A stretch of 64,000 bases of DNA from Paraburkholderia diazotrophica. GTDB taxonomy: Bacteria; Pseudomonadota; Gammaproteobacteria; Burkholderiales; Burkholderiaceae. The stretch lies in contig NZ_FNYE01000006.1 of the NCBI RefSeq assembly GCF_900108945.1, positions 124,001 to 188,000 of the forward strand, given 5' to 3'. Positions 27,043-35,857 of the stretch are shown here, in pieces. The position numbers and the translations under genes were made by a program. The notes below the pieces were generated by a model, which was not told the origin of the DNA, did no database searches, and saw only the letters and a program-made list of their open reading frames with translations. How positions within the stretch are numbered: the first letter of the stretch is position 1; every line of letters begins with the position of its first letter.

Positions 27043-28164
27043 CGACGCGGCTCGCTCAAACTTCGCAGTTCACTGCGACTCGTGCAGCCTTCAGATGACA
27101 TCGGTGGCAGCGTCACGACGGTAGACTCGGCACCTTTTCTCGACATCATTAATCCGCGGATTCGCGTTTTCGAACTGCGCAAGTGTGGCCATCACATCGC
27201 AACCGTGTCAGTCGCGCGCGCAACGGAACGCCGTGCACATCGTTGGCAAATATGTTCTGCTCGCGACGACACTGTAACCGCTGGCGCACAAACAATACCG
27301 ACTGGGTGCAGATGACTCTGCCGTTGGTCATTTTCTGATGGGCGCTTCCGGGTCTATCGCCCGCGCGCGCCCCGTATTAAACAATAAATTTGAAGTCCTT
27401 ATTACTGAGTCAAGAAATGCACGCGTGTAGGCTACTCACGGATTGATGACAATGGATGTTGAGCTTTAGATTGCATAGTCAAGTTATGCAGAAAGACCCT
27501 GCTGTTGAGAAACGAAAGGTTATCTTAACAACATGGTTTGCTTTCCGGTCATTTCGAAGATTTGGGGCTCGGATATGTTGCGCCAGGCGCGCGCTGGATT
27601 GAAAACCCGAGCCCACGCGCCTTTTGAACACCTTCCAAATAAGACACCGCTCGAAAGATTACGCGCCTCCGTTGCGACCGGTTGCCGCATACAAGCAGGT
27701 CCATAAACAATTTATAGTTGAGCTGTCTGAGTTGGCCCTTTCCTCGCATTCCATTCCCGATCGGCAAGTGCAATCCGACGGCCGTGTCCGACTTTGCACG
27801 GGTTGCGTCCCGACGTGCCGCTGTAGGTGATTCGGCGCTCCTGTGAGCTTCGTCAGTTCCTGGCTACACCATCAAAAAGAGGTAATTGTGAAATACATCA
27901 ACCGCATCGCAGCGTCGGCAACGCTGGTGGTAGTCGCTTTCAGTCTCGCAACGTTCGCCCAGATTAAGTTCTTTCCGAATACCACTGACGACAACCCGGT
28001 CGCGCGTATTGTCCTAAACATCGAGTCCTGGACTAGTTAGTGAAAGAGAATCACCCGGAAAAGATCAATGGAGGATCTTGCACCGCGCTCATCAAGCGAA
28101 CCAGCGGCGGTCGTCCGGACAAGGACGGTCTACATCGCTCAATGGCATGCCGTAGCTCGCTTTC
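27043..28164. other. gene-poor, relatively A+T-rich stretch
   Basis: Apart from the small exported ORF at 27888-28040, I recognise no gene here. The part from about 27,370 to 27,560 is visibly richer in A+T than the rest of the window. Short ORFs on both strands show no family resemblance, and codon use is unlike that of the neighbours. The stretch looks like eroded or foreign DNA. Confidence 0.5.
27888..28040 (+). CDS. putative small exported peptide (50 aa)
   Basis: GTG 27888 is preceded by AAAGAGGT at 4-5 nt spacing. The product begins MKYINRIAASATLVVVAFSL, a plausible Sec signal peptide with cleavage near ATFA, leaving about 25 residues (IKFFPNTTDDNPVARIV...). No family is recognised. 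It is supported only by the ribosome binding site and signal-like start within an otherwise empty stretch, so it may be spurious. Confidence 0.35.
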   Translation: MKYINRIAASATLVVVAFSLATFAQIKFFPNTTDDNPVARIVLNIESWTS

Positions 28165-28362
28165 TACCAGGCCACATTGGCAGCCCCGAAGCCGTGCCGG
28201 CAAGCGGCACGCGAACGTAATCGGCAGGAGATGACACCGGTATCGAGTTCCCGTTCGACCGGACTGAAGTTCTGCCCAATACCTCTGCCGCGCACAACCT
28301 CGTTGCTTTGCGGCGATCCGCCAGCCACTTTGAGACGGTTGATGACTCGGCTAAGGAACCAC
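28165..28362 (+). pseudogene. remnant of a DsbA/FrnE-like thioredoxin-fold oxidoreductase
   Basis: One frame reads HIGSPEAVPASGTRT, a TAA stop at 28218-28220, then DDTGIEFPFDRTEVLPNTSAAHNLVALRRSA. The parts GSPE..., GIEFPFD and VLPNTSAAHNLV resemble the helical insert of the FrnE/DSBA family (PF01323). No active-site CxxC and no start codon were found, so only a fragment remains. The family assignment rests on short motif similarity and is tentative. Confidence 0.4.
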
Positions 28363-28664
28363 GCTACCCATGTTCGGAGTTCCGCAGTTCGATTCGAGCG
28401 GCCGCGGAGATGGCCGCCGCGAGCACCAGTTCAGCGAATGTTCTCCGGAGCGGACGCTGTAGCGATCAATGGCGTCTTTCCGGCAGGTTGGGTGAATGCG
28501 TACTCCCGCCCTTGAAGGGACGTTCGTCCATCGCTTCGATGGACCATTCAAGCGTCCGCTTCGTTCAAGCAGCCGACAAACATGCTCGAAGTTGCTGGAT
28601 CCATTTCTCATGGGCGTCACTATGCCGAATGTGCAGAGATACGCGAGGCGTGGCGTCGTCGCGG

Positions 28665-29183
28665 TCAGGCAAGCAGGTATTCCCGCGCTAAACTGCGCGC
28701 GCGATGCAGGCGGCTTTTTGTCGCTGGGACCGATAAACAAAGTCGCGCGGCGATCTCGCCGATCGTGAGTTCTTCAAAGTCGCGGAGCAGGAGGACGTCG
28801 CGGTAGTCGGGTGGCAGCGACTGCAGTGCCTCGATGAGTTCACGGCGCAGCGAATCGGTGTCGTGCTGCGCCAGGCATCGATCGACATCCTCTTCGTTGT
28901 AAGGATCGAAGTTCAATGCCTTGCGACCGAGTCGCCTGCATTCGTGGCGTACCACGCTGAAGAGCCAGCCCGAGAATGCGGCGGCGGCGGGAACCGACTC
29001 GAACTTGGGTGCGACGATGAGCAGCACTTCCTGGACTGCATCGTCGACGTCCGAAATAAAGCAATTGCGCTGCGCATAGCGGCGTATGTCTGGCTGAAAG
29101 AGGCGCAGCAGGCGCTCGAGCGCGACGGGCTCACCTTAACCTGCTGCGTCGATTGCTGCCTGCTTTTGTTCGTCGACGGGCAT
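28665..29183 (-). pseudogene. ECF-type sigma factor with an in-frame stop near the N-terminus
   Basis: Region 4 is clear (LQSLPPDYRDVLLLRDFEELTIGEIAARL, then PATKSRLHRARSLAREYL), and region 2 is recognisable upstream (LLRLFQPDIRRYAQRN...VDDAVQEVLLIVAPKF). The frame begins at ATG 29183 (MPVDEQKQAAIDAAG) but hits TAA at 29136-29138 after 15 codons, directly before GEPVALERLL. No ATG, GTG or TTG lies between that stop and a GTG at 29027, which would omit much of region 2. The gene is therefore a pseudogene, depends on an unusual start or readthrough, or contains a sequencing error. Confidence 0.7.
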
Positions 29184-29184
29184 A

Positions 29185-29409
29185 TCACCGCTTCTGGTGT
29201 CTCGCGAGGCGCCGACCCACCATCGCACAGGCAGGGCAGAACCCGACCAGACCGGAAATGGTGATGCCTGCGGCTGCCAGCGCTCCGATAACTCCGGCGA
29301 CTCCCTTGAGAAACACGATTGAAAGCGCCGCCCCGACAACACCTGGAATGATACGGAGAACGCGCTCCCAGCCTGGAACATTCTTGACGTAAAACTTGTT
29401 TTGCTTCCT
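29185..29409 (-). pseudogene. DUF2892 (YgaP-like) membrane protein frame lacking a start codon
   Basis: The minus-strand frame reads FYVKNVPGWERVLRIIPGVV, then a hydrophobic hairpin GAALSIVFLKGVAGVIGALAAAGITISGLVGFC, CPAC and a basic end. This is the DUF2892 pattern of two short transmembrane helices. The frame is bounded upstream by TAA (29410-29412) and contains no ATG, GTG or TTG before the conserved start. A TTG at 29416 with a suitable leader (IKEAKQ) lies one base out of frame, so a single-base frameshift would explain it. Its stop nearly abuts the sigma-factor start. Confidence 0.55.
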
Positions 29410-29416
29410 TTATCAA

Positions 29417-29871
29417 GGTGAGAGACGACCTCTCCGGAAGCTAAGAGGCAGCGACAACGCAAATCGGTTCGCGACCCGATTTATTTTTGTTTGTCTTTTT
29501 AGCGGGTGTAATCGGCTCGTTGTGACACCGCAAGCGCGTTCGTAGACATGATATGGCCGTGCTGCTCGGGCCTCCTTTGCCGGGCGGCGCGATGAATGTG
29601 CTCAGGACGCCGTATGGCCGCTTACAAACGCGCATTGGCGATGGACGGTACTGCCACGCGTAGGCCGAGCCGGTGATCGGGCAGCGCGAAGGCCGGCGGG
29701 CATGAGGCCGGGCATGTTTCTGCAGAATGCGCGAGGGGCGAGGTGAGGGAAATCGCCAATGAGTTTTAGCCGGGTCATCTTTGTTCTGCCTCGCATCCGC
29801 GGCGTAGGCCCATGCGCGGATGGCAGCACAAACGCAAAAGACAACCAGCGCGGCAGACGAAAAGCTGCCGT
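29417..29871. other. intergenic stretch with no recognised gene
   Basis: About 455 bp lie between the DUF2892 frame and the LysR gene. A T-rich patch is present near 29,480-29,500. Long antisense frames through here have unlikely composition and no family resemblance, and I see no repeat or terminator. Confidence 0.45.
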
Positions 29872-30843
29872 TTACCCGAATTTGAGCCCCTTCTGCTCCA
29901 TGGTTTCCCGCAACCTTAGCCCAGGGTACTTCTTCTCGACGATACGCAAATCGTTGCACATCTCTTCGATCAGCCAGTCGCGCACATTCGCGACGAAAGG
30001 CCGTAGCGGTTTGCTGGCTGGCGTCACCAGACAGCAGCGCCGGTTCATCACGATGATCTCTTCTTCGGCAGGCAGCAATGCCCCTTGCGCCAGCCAGTGC
30101 GACACTACATTGAGCCAGCCCAGCGCCATGCCCTGGCCAAGCAGGGCGGCCTGCACGACGATCGCATAGTCGCTGAAGCTCAGCATGCTGGCGACGTGCC
30201 GTGCGTGTCCGGCGAACGCGTCGAAGCGTTCGTGCCAGCCGCGCTGCTCGTCGTCCATTACGATGACTGTGTCGCCGTGTTGGCGGCCCGCGTCAGTCTG
30301 CGAAATCTCCTGGTAGCGCTGGTTGCATACGGGCAAGAGCGTTTCGGGCATCACCAGCACCGCGTTCTCGTCGATCTCCCCATCGTGCAGAAAGCGCATG
30401 CCGAGATCGACATCGTTGAGCGGACCGCCGATGCGCCCCGATATCAGCTGAAAGCGCAAGTCGATATTGGGAAAAGCCTGATTCAGGCGGCCCATGCGCG
30501 GCATCAGCCAGTGCGTGGTGAAGCCCGTCGATACCGACAGCATGACCGTCTCGACACCCGTCGCACGGGCCTCGATTTCCCTGATTGCGTTTTCGATCCC
30601 ATTGAAGCCATCCGAGATCGCGCGGTACAGAATCCTGCCACTTTCGGTCAGCTCAATGCCACCGCGGACACGCTCGAACAGACGTACGCCGATATGGTCC
30701 TCCATGCGCGCCAGCATGCGGCTCACGGCGGGTTGGCTCACATATAGCTCCTGCGCCGCGCGCGTGAAGTTGCCGCAACGGGCGGCCGCTTCGAACACAA
30801 ACAGCGCATTGGCGCTCGGGAGTTTCCTGCGAAGGTTTGGCAT
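29872..30843 (-). CDS. LysR family regulator, GcvA-like (323 aa)
   Basis: The N-terminus PSANALFVFEAAARCGNFTRAAQELYVSQPAVSRML is typical of the GcvA/AmpR-like subgroup, and the effector domain spans about residues 95-300. It is divergent from the ABC transporter ATPase with about 100 bp between start codons, so it probably controls the polyamine-type catabolic locus. The effector is not known but is likely the transported amine or a breakdown product. Confidence 0.9.
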   Translation of the reverse strand: MPNLRRKLPSANALFVFEAAARCGNFTRAAQELYVSQPAVSRMLARMEDHIGVRLFERVRGGIELTESGRILYRAISDGFNGIENAIREIEARATGVETVMLSVSTGFTTHWLMPRMGRLNQAFPNIDLRFQLISGRIGGPLNDVDLGMRFLHDGEIDENAVLVMPETLLPVCNQRYQEISQTDAGRQHGDTVIVMDDEQRGWHERFDAFAGHARHVASMLSFSDYAIVVQAALLGQGMALGWLNVVSHWLAQGALLPAEEEIIVMNRRCCLVTPASKPLRPFVANVRDWLIEEMCNDLRIVEKKYPGLRLRETMEQKGLKFG

Positions 30844-30944
30844 GACCTGATGTTATGCCCGATCCAACAATTTGGGAATTGCCGTCAAAAAGAACGGGAC
30901 TTATATTTTTTCTCAGGCCACCCCTTTCCAGCGAGAGATACGCA

Positions 30945-32021
30945 ATGGACGCACGAGCGAAAACGGGAGTATCGATCCGGTCGGCAACGAAGCGTTACGG
31001 TCCGGTGGTCGCGCTGGACGACGTGTCGCTCGATATCGCACCCGGTGAATTCGTGTCGCTGCTCGGGCCGTCCGGTTCGGGCAAGACGACGCTGCTCGGC
31101 ATCCTGGGCGGCTTCGTTCAGCCGACCTCCGGCGCGGTCTGGGTCGGCGAGCGCGACGTTACGTTTGTGCCGCCGCACAAACGCAACATCGGCATCGTGT
31201 TCCAGAACTATGCGCTGTTTCCGCACATGACGGTCGGCGAGAACGTGGCCTTTCCGTTGCGCGCGCGCCGGGAGCCGAAGGCGAGCTGGCCGAAGAAAGT
31301 TGCCGATGCGCTCGCCATGGTGGAACTGAGCGGCTACGAGTCTCGCAACATCAGCCAGTTGTCGGGCGGCCAGCGTCAGCGCGTGGCGCTCGCGCGCGCG
31401 ATGGTGTTCGAGCCGCAACTGATCCTGATGGACGAACCGCTCTCCGCGCTCGACAAGCAGCTGCGCGAAACCATGCAGATCGAGCTGCGCCGCCTGCATC
31501 GCAAACTCGGCGCGACCATTATCAATGTCACGCACGATCAACGCGAGGCGCTCACGATGAGCGACCGCGTCGCCGTATTGAAGGACGGCAGGCTCGTGCA
31601 GATCGACACGCCCGAGCGCCTCTATGACCGGCCCTGCGACGCGTTCGTCGCGAGCTTCATTGGCGAAGCGACGCTGCTCGACGTGAGCCGCGCCGGCGAC
31701 GATGCCGTGCGTCTCGGCGATGCCGTGTTGCGCACCGCGCATCGGCTGCCACGCGGTGAAAAGCTGTTGCTCGCGGTGCAGACTGAAAAGCTCGTGATTG
31801 ACGGCGGCGATGTGCACCCAGGCGCCAACCGTCTGTCGTGCCGTGTCACGGAAGTGCTGTACCAGGGTGAGAGCTTGCGCGTGTTCGCCTCGCTCGGCGA
31901 CGGCACGGCCATCAGCCTGAGACAGCCCGGCAGCCACGAAGCGCGCCGGCGCATTCCATCGCCGGGCGCGCAGATGACCGTCGCGCTCGATCCTCAGGAC
32001 ACGATCGTCGTGTCCGCCTGA
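30945..32021 (+). CDS. ABC transporter ATP-binding protein, spermidine/putrescine type (358 aa)
   Basis: This is the ATPase of a PotABCD-like importer. Walker A is GPSGSGKTTLL (residues 41 onward), the signature is LSGGQRQRVALAR, Walker B is LILMDEPLSALD and the H-loop is INVTHDQ. A TOBE domain occupies the C-terminal third. The frame is open from 30855, but ATG 30945 with GAGAGA upstream matches the family start. The matching permeases are at 34133-35838 and the likely binding protein is on the other strand at 39202-40245. Confidence 0.9.
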   Translation: MDARAKTGVSIRSATKRYGPVVALDDVSLDIAPGEFVSLLGPSGSGKTTLLGILGGFVQPTSGAVWVGERDVTFVPPHKRNIGIVFQNYALFPHMTVGENVAFPLRARREPKASWPKKVADALAMVELSGYESRNISQLSGGQRQRVALARAMVFEPQLILMDEPLSALDKQLRETMQIELRRLHRKLGATIINVTHDQREALTMSDRVAVLKDGRLVQIDTPERLYDRPCDAFVASFIGEATLLDVSRAGDDAVRLGDAVLRTAHRLPRGEKLLLAVQTEKLVIDGGDVHPGANRLSCRVTEVLYQGESLRVFASLGDGTAISLRQPGSHEARRRIPSPGAQMTVALDPQDTIVVSA

Positions 32022-32091
32022 TTTTTCTCGCCGCCTGTGCACGGGCATTCTGTCTTACGCGATTCACGCAAACTGCAAAGGGATGATGCAA

Positions 32092-32802
32092 ATGAAGCTC
32101 ACCGATTTCAAGGTTCTGACGTTCGATGTTGTCGGCACGCTAATCAACTTCGAGAAGGGCGTGCTCGCGTCCGTACGGCGTCTGGGCGGCACGAAAGGGA
32201 AAGACCTGACCGACGACGAGATCTTCGAGCCGTACATGCGCGGCCGCGCGACATATCCCGGCCGTTCGAGCCACGAGATGGCGAACGTGTATCTGTATCT
32301 CGCGAAAGAGCTTGGCTTGCCCGACGATGCGCAATCGGCCGCTGCATTCCAGCGCGACGTGCTCGACTGGCCCGCGTTCGAGGATTCCGTCACTGCGTTG
32401 AAGCGCCTGCGCAAGCACTATCGTCTCGTCGCGATGACGAATGCGGATCGCGTCGCGCTATCGGCGTATGCGCACACGCTCGACGATCCGTTCGACGACA
32501 CCGTGTGTTGCGACGAAACGGGCGTCGCGAAACCCGATCCGCAGTTCTTCGCCTATAACCGCGGACGTCAGGCTGCGTTCGGCTACAAGTTCAACGAGAT
32601 CCTGCATACTGCGCAGAGCCAGTATCACGACATCGGCATCGCGACGAAGCTGGGTTACGCGACCTGCTGGATCGAGCGTCGCCAGGGCATGAAGGGTTTC
32701 GGCGCAACGCCCGTTCCCGAAAACGTCACCCAGCCGACGTTCAGGTTCGCGACGCTCGCCGCGCTCGCGGATGCTGTCGAAGCCGAAGCGCGCGCCGCCT
32801 GA
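32092..32802 (+). CDS. HAD superfamily hydrolase, dehalogenase-like (236 aa)
   Basis: HAD motif I reads FDVVGTL, so the nucleophile Asp is present but the second Asp of phosphatase-type DxDGT is Val. Motif II is MTNAD and motif III includes KPDPQFF. Loss of the second Asp is seen in haloacid-dehalogenase-type members and argues against a simple phosphatase. ATG 32083 is in frame but abuts the AAAGGG, so ATG 32092 is preferred. It sits between the transporter ATPase and an FAD oxidoreductase, which suggests a step in the same pathway. Confidence 0.8.
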   Translation: MKLTDFKVLTFDVVGTLINFEKGVLASVRRLGGTKGKDLTDDEIFEPYMRGRATYPGRSSHEMANVYLYLAKELGLPDDAQSAAAFQRDVLDWPAFEDSVTALKRLRKHYRLVAMTNADRVALSAYAHTLDDPFDDTVCCDETGVAKPDPQFFAYNRGRQAAFGYKFNEILHTAQSQYHDIGIATKLGYATCWIERRQGMKGFGATPVPENVTQPTFRFATLAALADAVEAEARAA

Positions 32803-32804
32803 TC

Positions 32805-34136
32805 ATGCTCGCGCCCACGACACCGCACAGGCCGCAGCCGGATTCGCTCTGGCGGGCGATGGCTGCGCGTCCGCCCGTCATGCACGCGCCCGTCAGCACG
32901 GGCTCGCCGCTCGCGCGCGATCTGATCGTCGATGTGGCGATCATCGGCGCGGGGTACTCCGGGCTCGCGGCGGCGTACGCGTTACAAAAGCGCGGGACCG
33001 AGTGCGCGGTGTTCGACGCGAACCCCGTTGGCTGGGGCGCGAGCGGGCGCAATGGCGGCGTGGTGTCGTCCAAGTTCCGTCTATCGTTTCCGTCGATTGC
33101 CAGCGCGTACGATCTCGACACCGCGAAGCGCATGCATCGGCTCGCGCATGACGGCGTGCGCGCCGTCGAACAGTTCGTCGACGAGTTCAAGATTGGGCGC
33201 GCCAGCTTCGAACACACAGGCAGCCTTCGTTGCGCGCACACGGAGCGCGCGTTCGCGTCGATTCGCGCCGAAGCCGACTGGGTGCGCACGCAATTGGACG
33301 ATACGTCGATGACGGTTCTCTCGCGCGAGGAGGTGACGCACGAGACGGGATCGAAGGGTTTTGTCGGTGGCGTGCTGAGCGCCGACGCGGGCACGATCCT
33401 GCCGCTCGAGTACGTGCGCGGCATTGCACGTGGCCTGACAGCGCGCGGCGTCCCTATCTACGAATCGACGCCGGTTCTCGACATGAAGCGCGTGCAGGAA
33501 GGGGTCATGCTTCGCGCGCCCGGCGGCACCGTGCGCGCGAAGCAGGTGATCGTCGCGACCAATGCCTACTCGAATCTCACTGACGCTACCTCTCCCTATC
33601 AACGCGAGCTCGTGCCGTTTCGCAGCGCGATGATAGCGACGGAAAAATTGTCGCCTGAGCTCGATGCGAAGCTGATGGTCAATCGTCGGAGCTACACCGA
33701 GACGCGCCGCATGATGAAGTGGTTTCGCAAGGTTGACGGGCGCATGCTGTTCGGCGGGCGCGATGCGTTCGGCAAGGAGGGACAGGCAACGGGCTTCGAC
33801 GCGTTGCAGCGCGCGATGATCGCACTCTTTCCCGATCTCGCGGGCGTGGAGGTCGAGTACCGGTGGTCGGGCTACGTGGGGATGACCTTCAACGCGTTGC
33901 CGCATGTCGGGCGCAGCGATGATGTCACGACCTTCTGTCTCGGGTATAACGGAGCGGGCGTCGCGATGGCGAGCCTGATCGGCCAGCATGCGGCCGCGCT
34001 CGCGCTCGGCGAAAAGCCCGAGCTGGCTTTGCTGGGGCAGGAAGGCTTGCGGCCCGTGCCGCTTCATTCGCTGCGCGCGCCGGGCGTTCGACTCGTCGCT
34101 GCGTGGTATCAGTTTCTCGACGCCGTGGGTGCATGA
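32805..34136 (+). CDS. FAD-dependent amine/amino-acid oxidoreductase, PuuB-like (443 aa)
   Basis: The dinucleotide-binding motif VDVAIIGAGYSGLAAAYAL lies near residue 42 and is followed by GWGASGRNGGVV. The C-terminus carries WSGYVGMTFNALPHVG and GYNGAGVAMASLIG, typical of the DAO family close to gamma-glutamylputrescine oxidase. It should oxidise a C-N bond of an amine to an aldehyde or imine. The gene begins 2 nt after the HAD stop and ends overlapping the first permease (ATGATG), so all are co-translated. The substrate is inferred from the polyamine-type transporter. Confidence 0.85.
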   Translation: MLAPTTPHRPQPDSLWRAMAARPPVMHAPVSTGSPLARDLIVDVAIIGAGYSGLAAAYALQKRGTECAVFDANPVGWGASGRNGGVVSSKFRLSFPSIASAYDLDTAKRMHRLAHDGVRAVEQFVDEFKIGRASFEHTGSLRCAHTERAFASIRAEADWVRTQLDDTSMTVLSREEVTHETGSKGFVGGVLSADAGTILPLEYVRGIARGLTARGVPIYESTPVLDMKRVQEGVMLRAPGGTVRAKQVIVATNAYSNLTDATSPYQRELVPFRSAMIATEKLSPELDAKLMVNRRSYTETRRMMKWFRKVDGRMLFGGRDAFGKEGQATGFDALQRAMIALFPDLAGVEVEYRWSGYVGMTFNALPHVGRSDDVTTFCLGYNGAGVAMASLIGQHAAALALGEKPELALLGQEGLRPVPLHSLRAPGVRLVAAWYQFLDAVGA

Positions 34137-35044
34137 TGACGACAGTCAAACGGGTATTTCAGGAACAGACCGTAATGCAGGCCGCTACGATCGATCCGTC
34201 GGTTCGACATCAGCGGCGCGAAGACCGCGCAATGCTGCTGCTGATGGGGCCTGCGCTGCTCGTCGTCGTGGTGCTGCTCGTGTTGCCGCTCGCATGGCTT
34301 TCGTGGCAGTCGGTCTATCACGATGGGGCGTTCACGCTCGCCAACTATCGGCGCATCTTTACAGGCACCTATCTCGACACCTTCCTGCTGACGTTCAGGC
34401 TGAGCTTCATCGTGACAGGCATTACGCTGTTGCTCGGCTATCCCGTCGCGTATTTCGCGGCATCCGTCCCGCCGAAATGGAGCGCGCTGATACTCGGCAT
34501 GGTGATCCTGCCGTTCTGGACCAGCGTGCTCGTGCGCACCTATGCGTGGCTCGTGCTGCTGCAACGCACGGGGCTCGTGAACAAGGCGCTGATGTCGATG
34601 GGACTGATCGACCGGCCCATGCAGCTTGCTTATAACCAGTTCGGCACGATCATCGCGATGGTGCATATCCTGCTGCCGTTCATGGTGCTGCCGCTTTACT
34701 CCGCGATGCAGAAGATTCCCGTCAACCTGTCGCAGGCGGGCGCGAGCCTCGGCGGTTCGCCGCTGCATGTGTTCTGGCGCGTGTTCCTGCCGTTGTCGAT
34801 GAGCGGCGTCGTGGCGGGCGTGACGCTCGTGTTCGTGCTGTGTCTCGGCTTCTACATCACGCCTGAACTGATGGGCGGCGGCAAGTCGATCATGGTCTCG
34901 ATGGTCGTGAGCCGCAACGTCGAGATCTACAACAGTTGGGGCGCGGCGAGCGCGGTGAGTGTGGTGCTGCTGATCTGCGTGTTCGCGATCTTCTATGCCG
35001 CGAGCCGCGTGATTCCACTCGAAAAGACCCTGGGCGCCAAATGA
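34133..35044 (+). CDS. ABC transporter permease 1, PotB-like (303 aa)
   Basis: Six transmembrane segments are visible, starting with MLLLMGPALLVVVVLLVLPL. The inner-membrane EAA-type loop that contacts the ATPase is AGASLGGSPLHVFWRVFLPLS. The start ATG overlaps the oxidoreductase stop, and the stop overlaps the next permease start (ATGA), which indicates tight coupling. Confidence 0.88.
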   Translation: MMTTVKRVFQEQTVMQAATIDPSVRHQRREDRAMLLLMGPALLVVVVLLVLPLAWLSWQSVYHDGAFTLANYRRIFTGTYLDTFLLTFRLSFIVTGITLLLGYPVAYFAASVPPKWSALILGMVILPFWTSVLVRTYAWLVLLQRTGLVNKALMSMGLIDRPMQLAYNQFGTIIAMVHILLPFMVLPLYSAMQKIPVNLSQAGASLGGSPLHVFWRVFLPLSMSGVVAGVTLVFVLCLGFYITPELMGGGKSIMVSMVVSRNVEIYNSWGAASAVSVVLLICVFAIFYAASRVIPLEKTLGAK

Positions 35045-35838
35045 ACAAGATCTCGTTCGGAAGGTTCACGCTCGGCGCGGGCGTGGTGCTGATCCTCGTG
35101 TTCCTGATGTTGCCCGTGGTGATCGTCGTGCCGCTATCGTTCTCCGATACGCGTTTCATGACGTTCCCGCCGCCTGCGTATTCGCTGCGCTGGTATCACT
35201 CGTTCTTCGACAATCCCGCATGGATCGAAGCGGCGCGCGTCACGTTGACGGCCTCCGTATGCGCCGCGCTGATCGCGACGCCGCTCGGCATCGCCGCTGC
35301 GTATGGGATTCAGCACGGCTCGCACTGGTCGATGAAGTATCTGCGCACGCTGCTGATGCTGCCTTTGATGGTCCCCATCATCATCGTCGCGGTGGGCGTG
35401 TTCTTCGTGTTCACGCAAGCGGGATACGTGAACACGCTGGGCGGGCTGATCGTCGCCGATACGATGCTGGGGCTGCCGTATGTGCTGATCTCGGTCGGCG
35501 CGGACTTGCGAACCTTCGACCGCACGCAGGAGATGGTCGCGCGCAGTCTCGGCATGAACCGTTTTCGCAGCTTCATGGCGGTGACGCTGCCGCAGATCAA
35601 GGCGAGCGTCATCTCCGGTGCGGTGTTCGTGTTCATTCAGGCGCTGGATGAAACAGTGGTTGCGCTGTTCATTTCGGGCGGCTCGAACCAGACGCTGACG
35701 CGGCGCATGTTCGTCACGCTGCGCGACGAGATCGATCCGACCATTGCCGCGATCAGCACGATGCTGACGGCGCTGACATTGTGTCTCGTGATGATCGTCG
35801 TCGTGAGCCGTCGCTCGTCGACCGTCGCGCGGGCCTGA
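35041..35838 (+). CDS. ABC transporter permease 2, PotC-like (265 aa)
   Basis: This second membrane subunit of the importer has six predicted helices and the coupling loop VARSLGMNRFRSFMAVTLPQIK. It starts within the permease 1 stop (ATGA at 35041) and lies 19 bp before the aldehyde dehydrogenase. The translated frame can be extended to 34936, but that region belongs to permease 1. Confidence 0.88.
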   Translation: MNKISFGRFTLGAGVVLILVFLMLPVVIVVPLSFSDTRFMTFPPPAYSLRWYHSFFDNPAWIEAARVTLTASVCAALIATPLGIAAAYGIQHGSHWSMKYLRTLLMLPLMVPIIIVAVGVFFVFTQAGYVNTLGGLIVADTMLGLPYVLISVGADLRTFDRTQEMVARSLGMNRFRSFMAVTLPQIKASVISGAVFVFIQALDETVVALFISGGSNQTLTRRMFVTLRDEIDPTIAAISTMLTALTLCLVMIVVVSRRSSTVARA

Positions 35839-35857
35839 TTTCTTTCTGGGAAACGGG

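Noticed and set aside
27567..27613. GGCTCGG...CCGAGCC inverted repeat in the gene-poor stretch
   Set aside because: The arms are only 7 bp with a loop of more than 30 nt and no T-run, so it is not claimed as a terminator or regulatory element.
29441..29959. Minus-strand ORF of 172 codons upstream of the DUF2892 frame
   Set aside because: It is rich in Arg, Pro and Cys without a domain, overlaps the LysR gene end and has no ribosome binding site.
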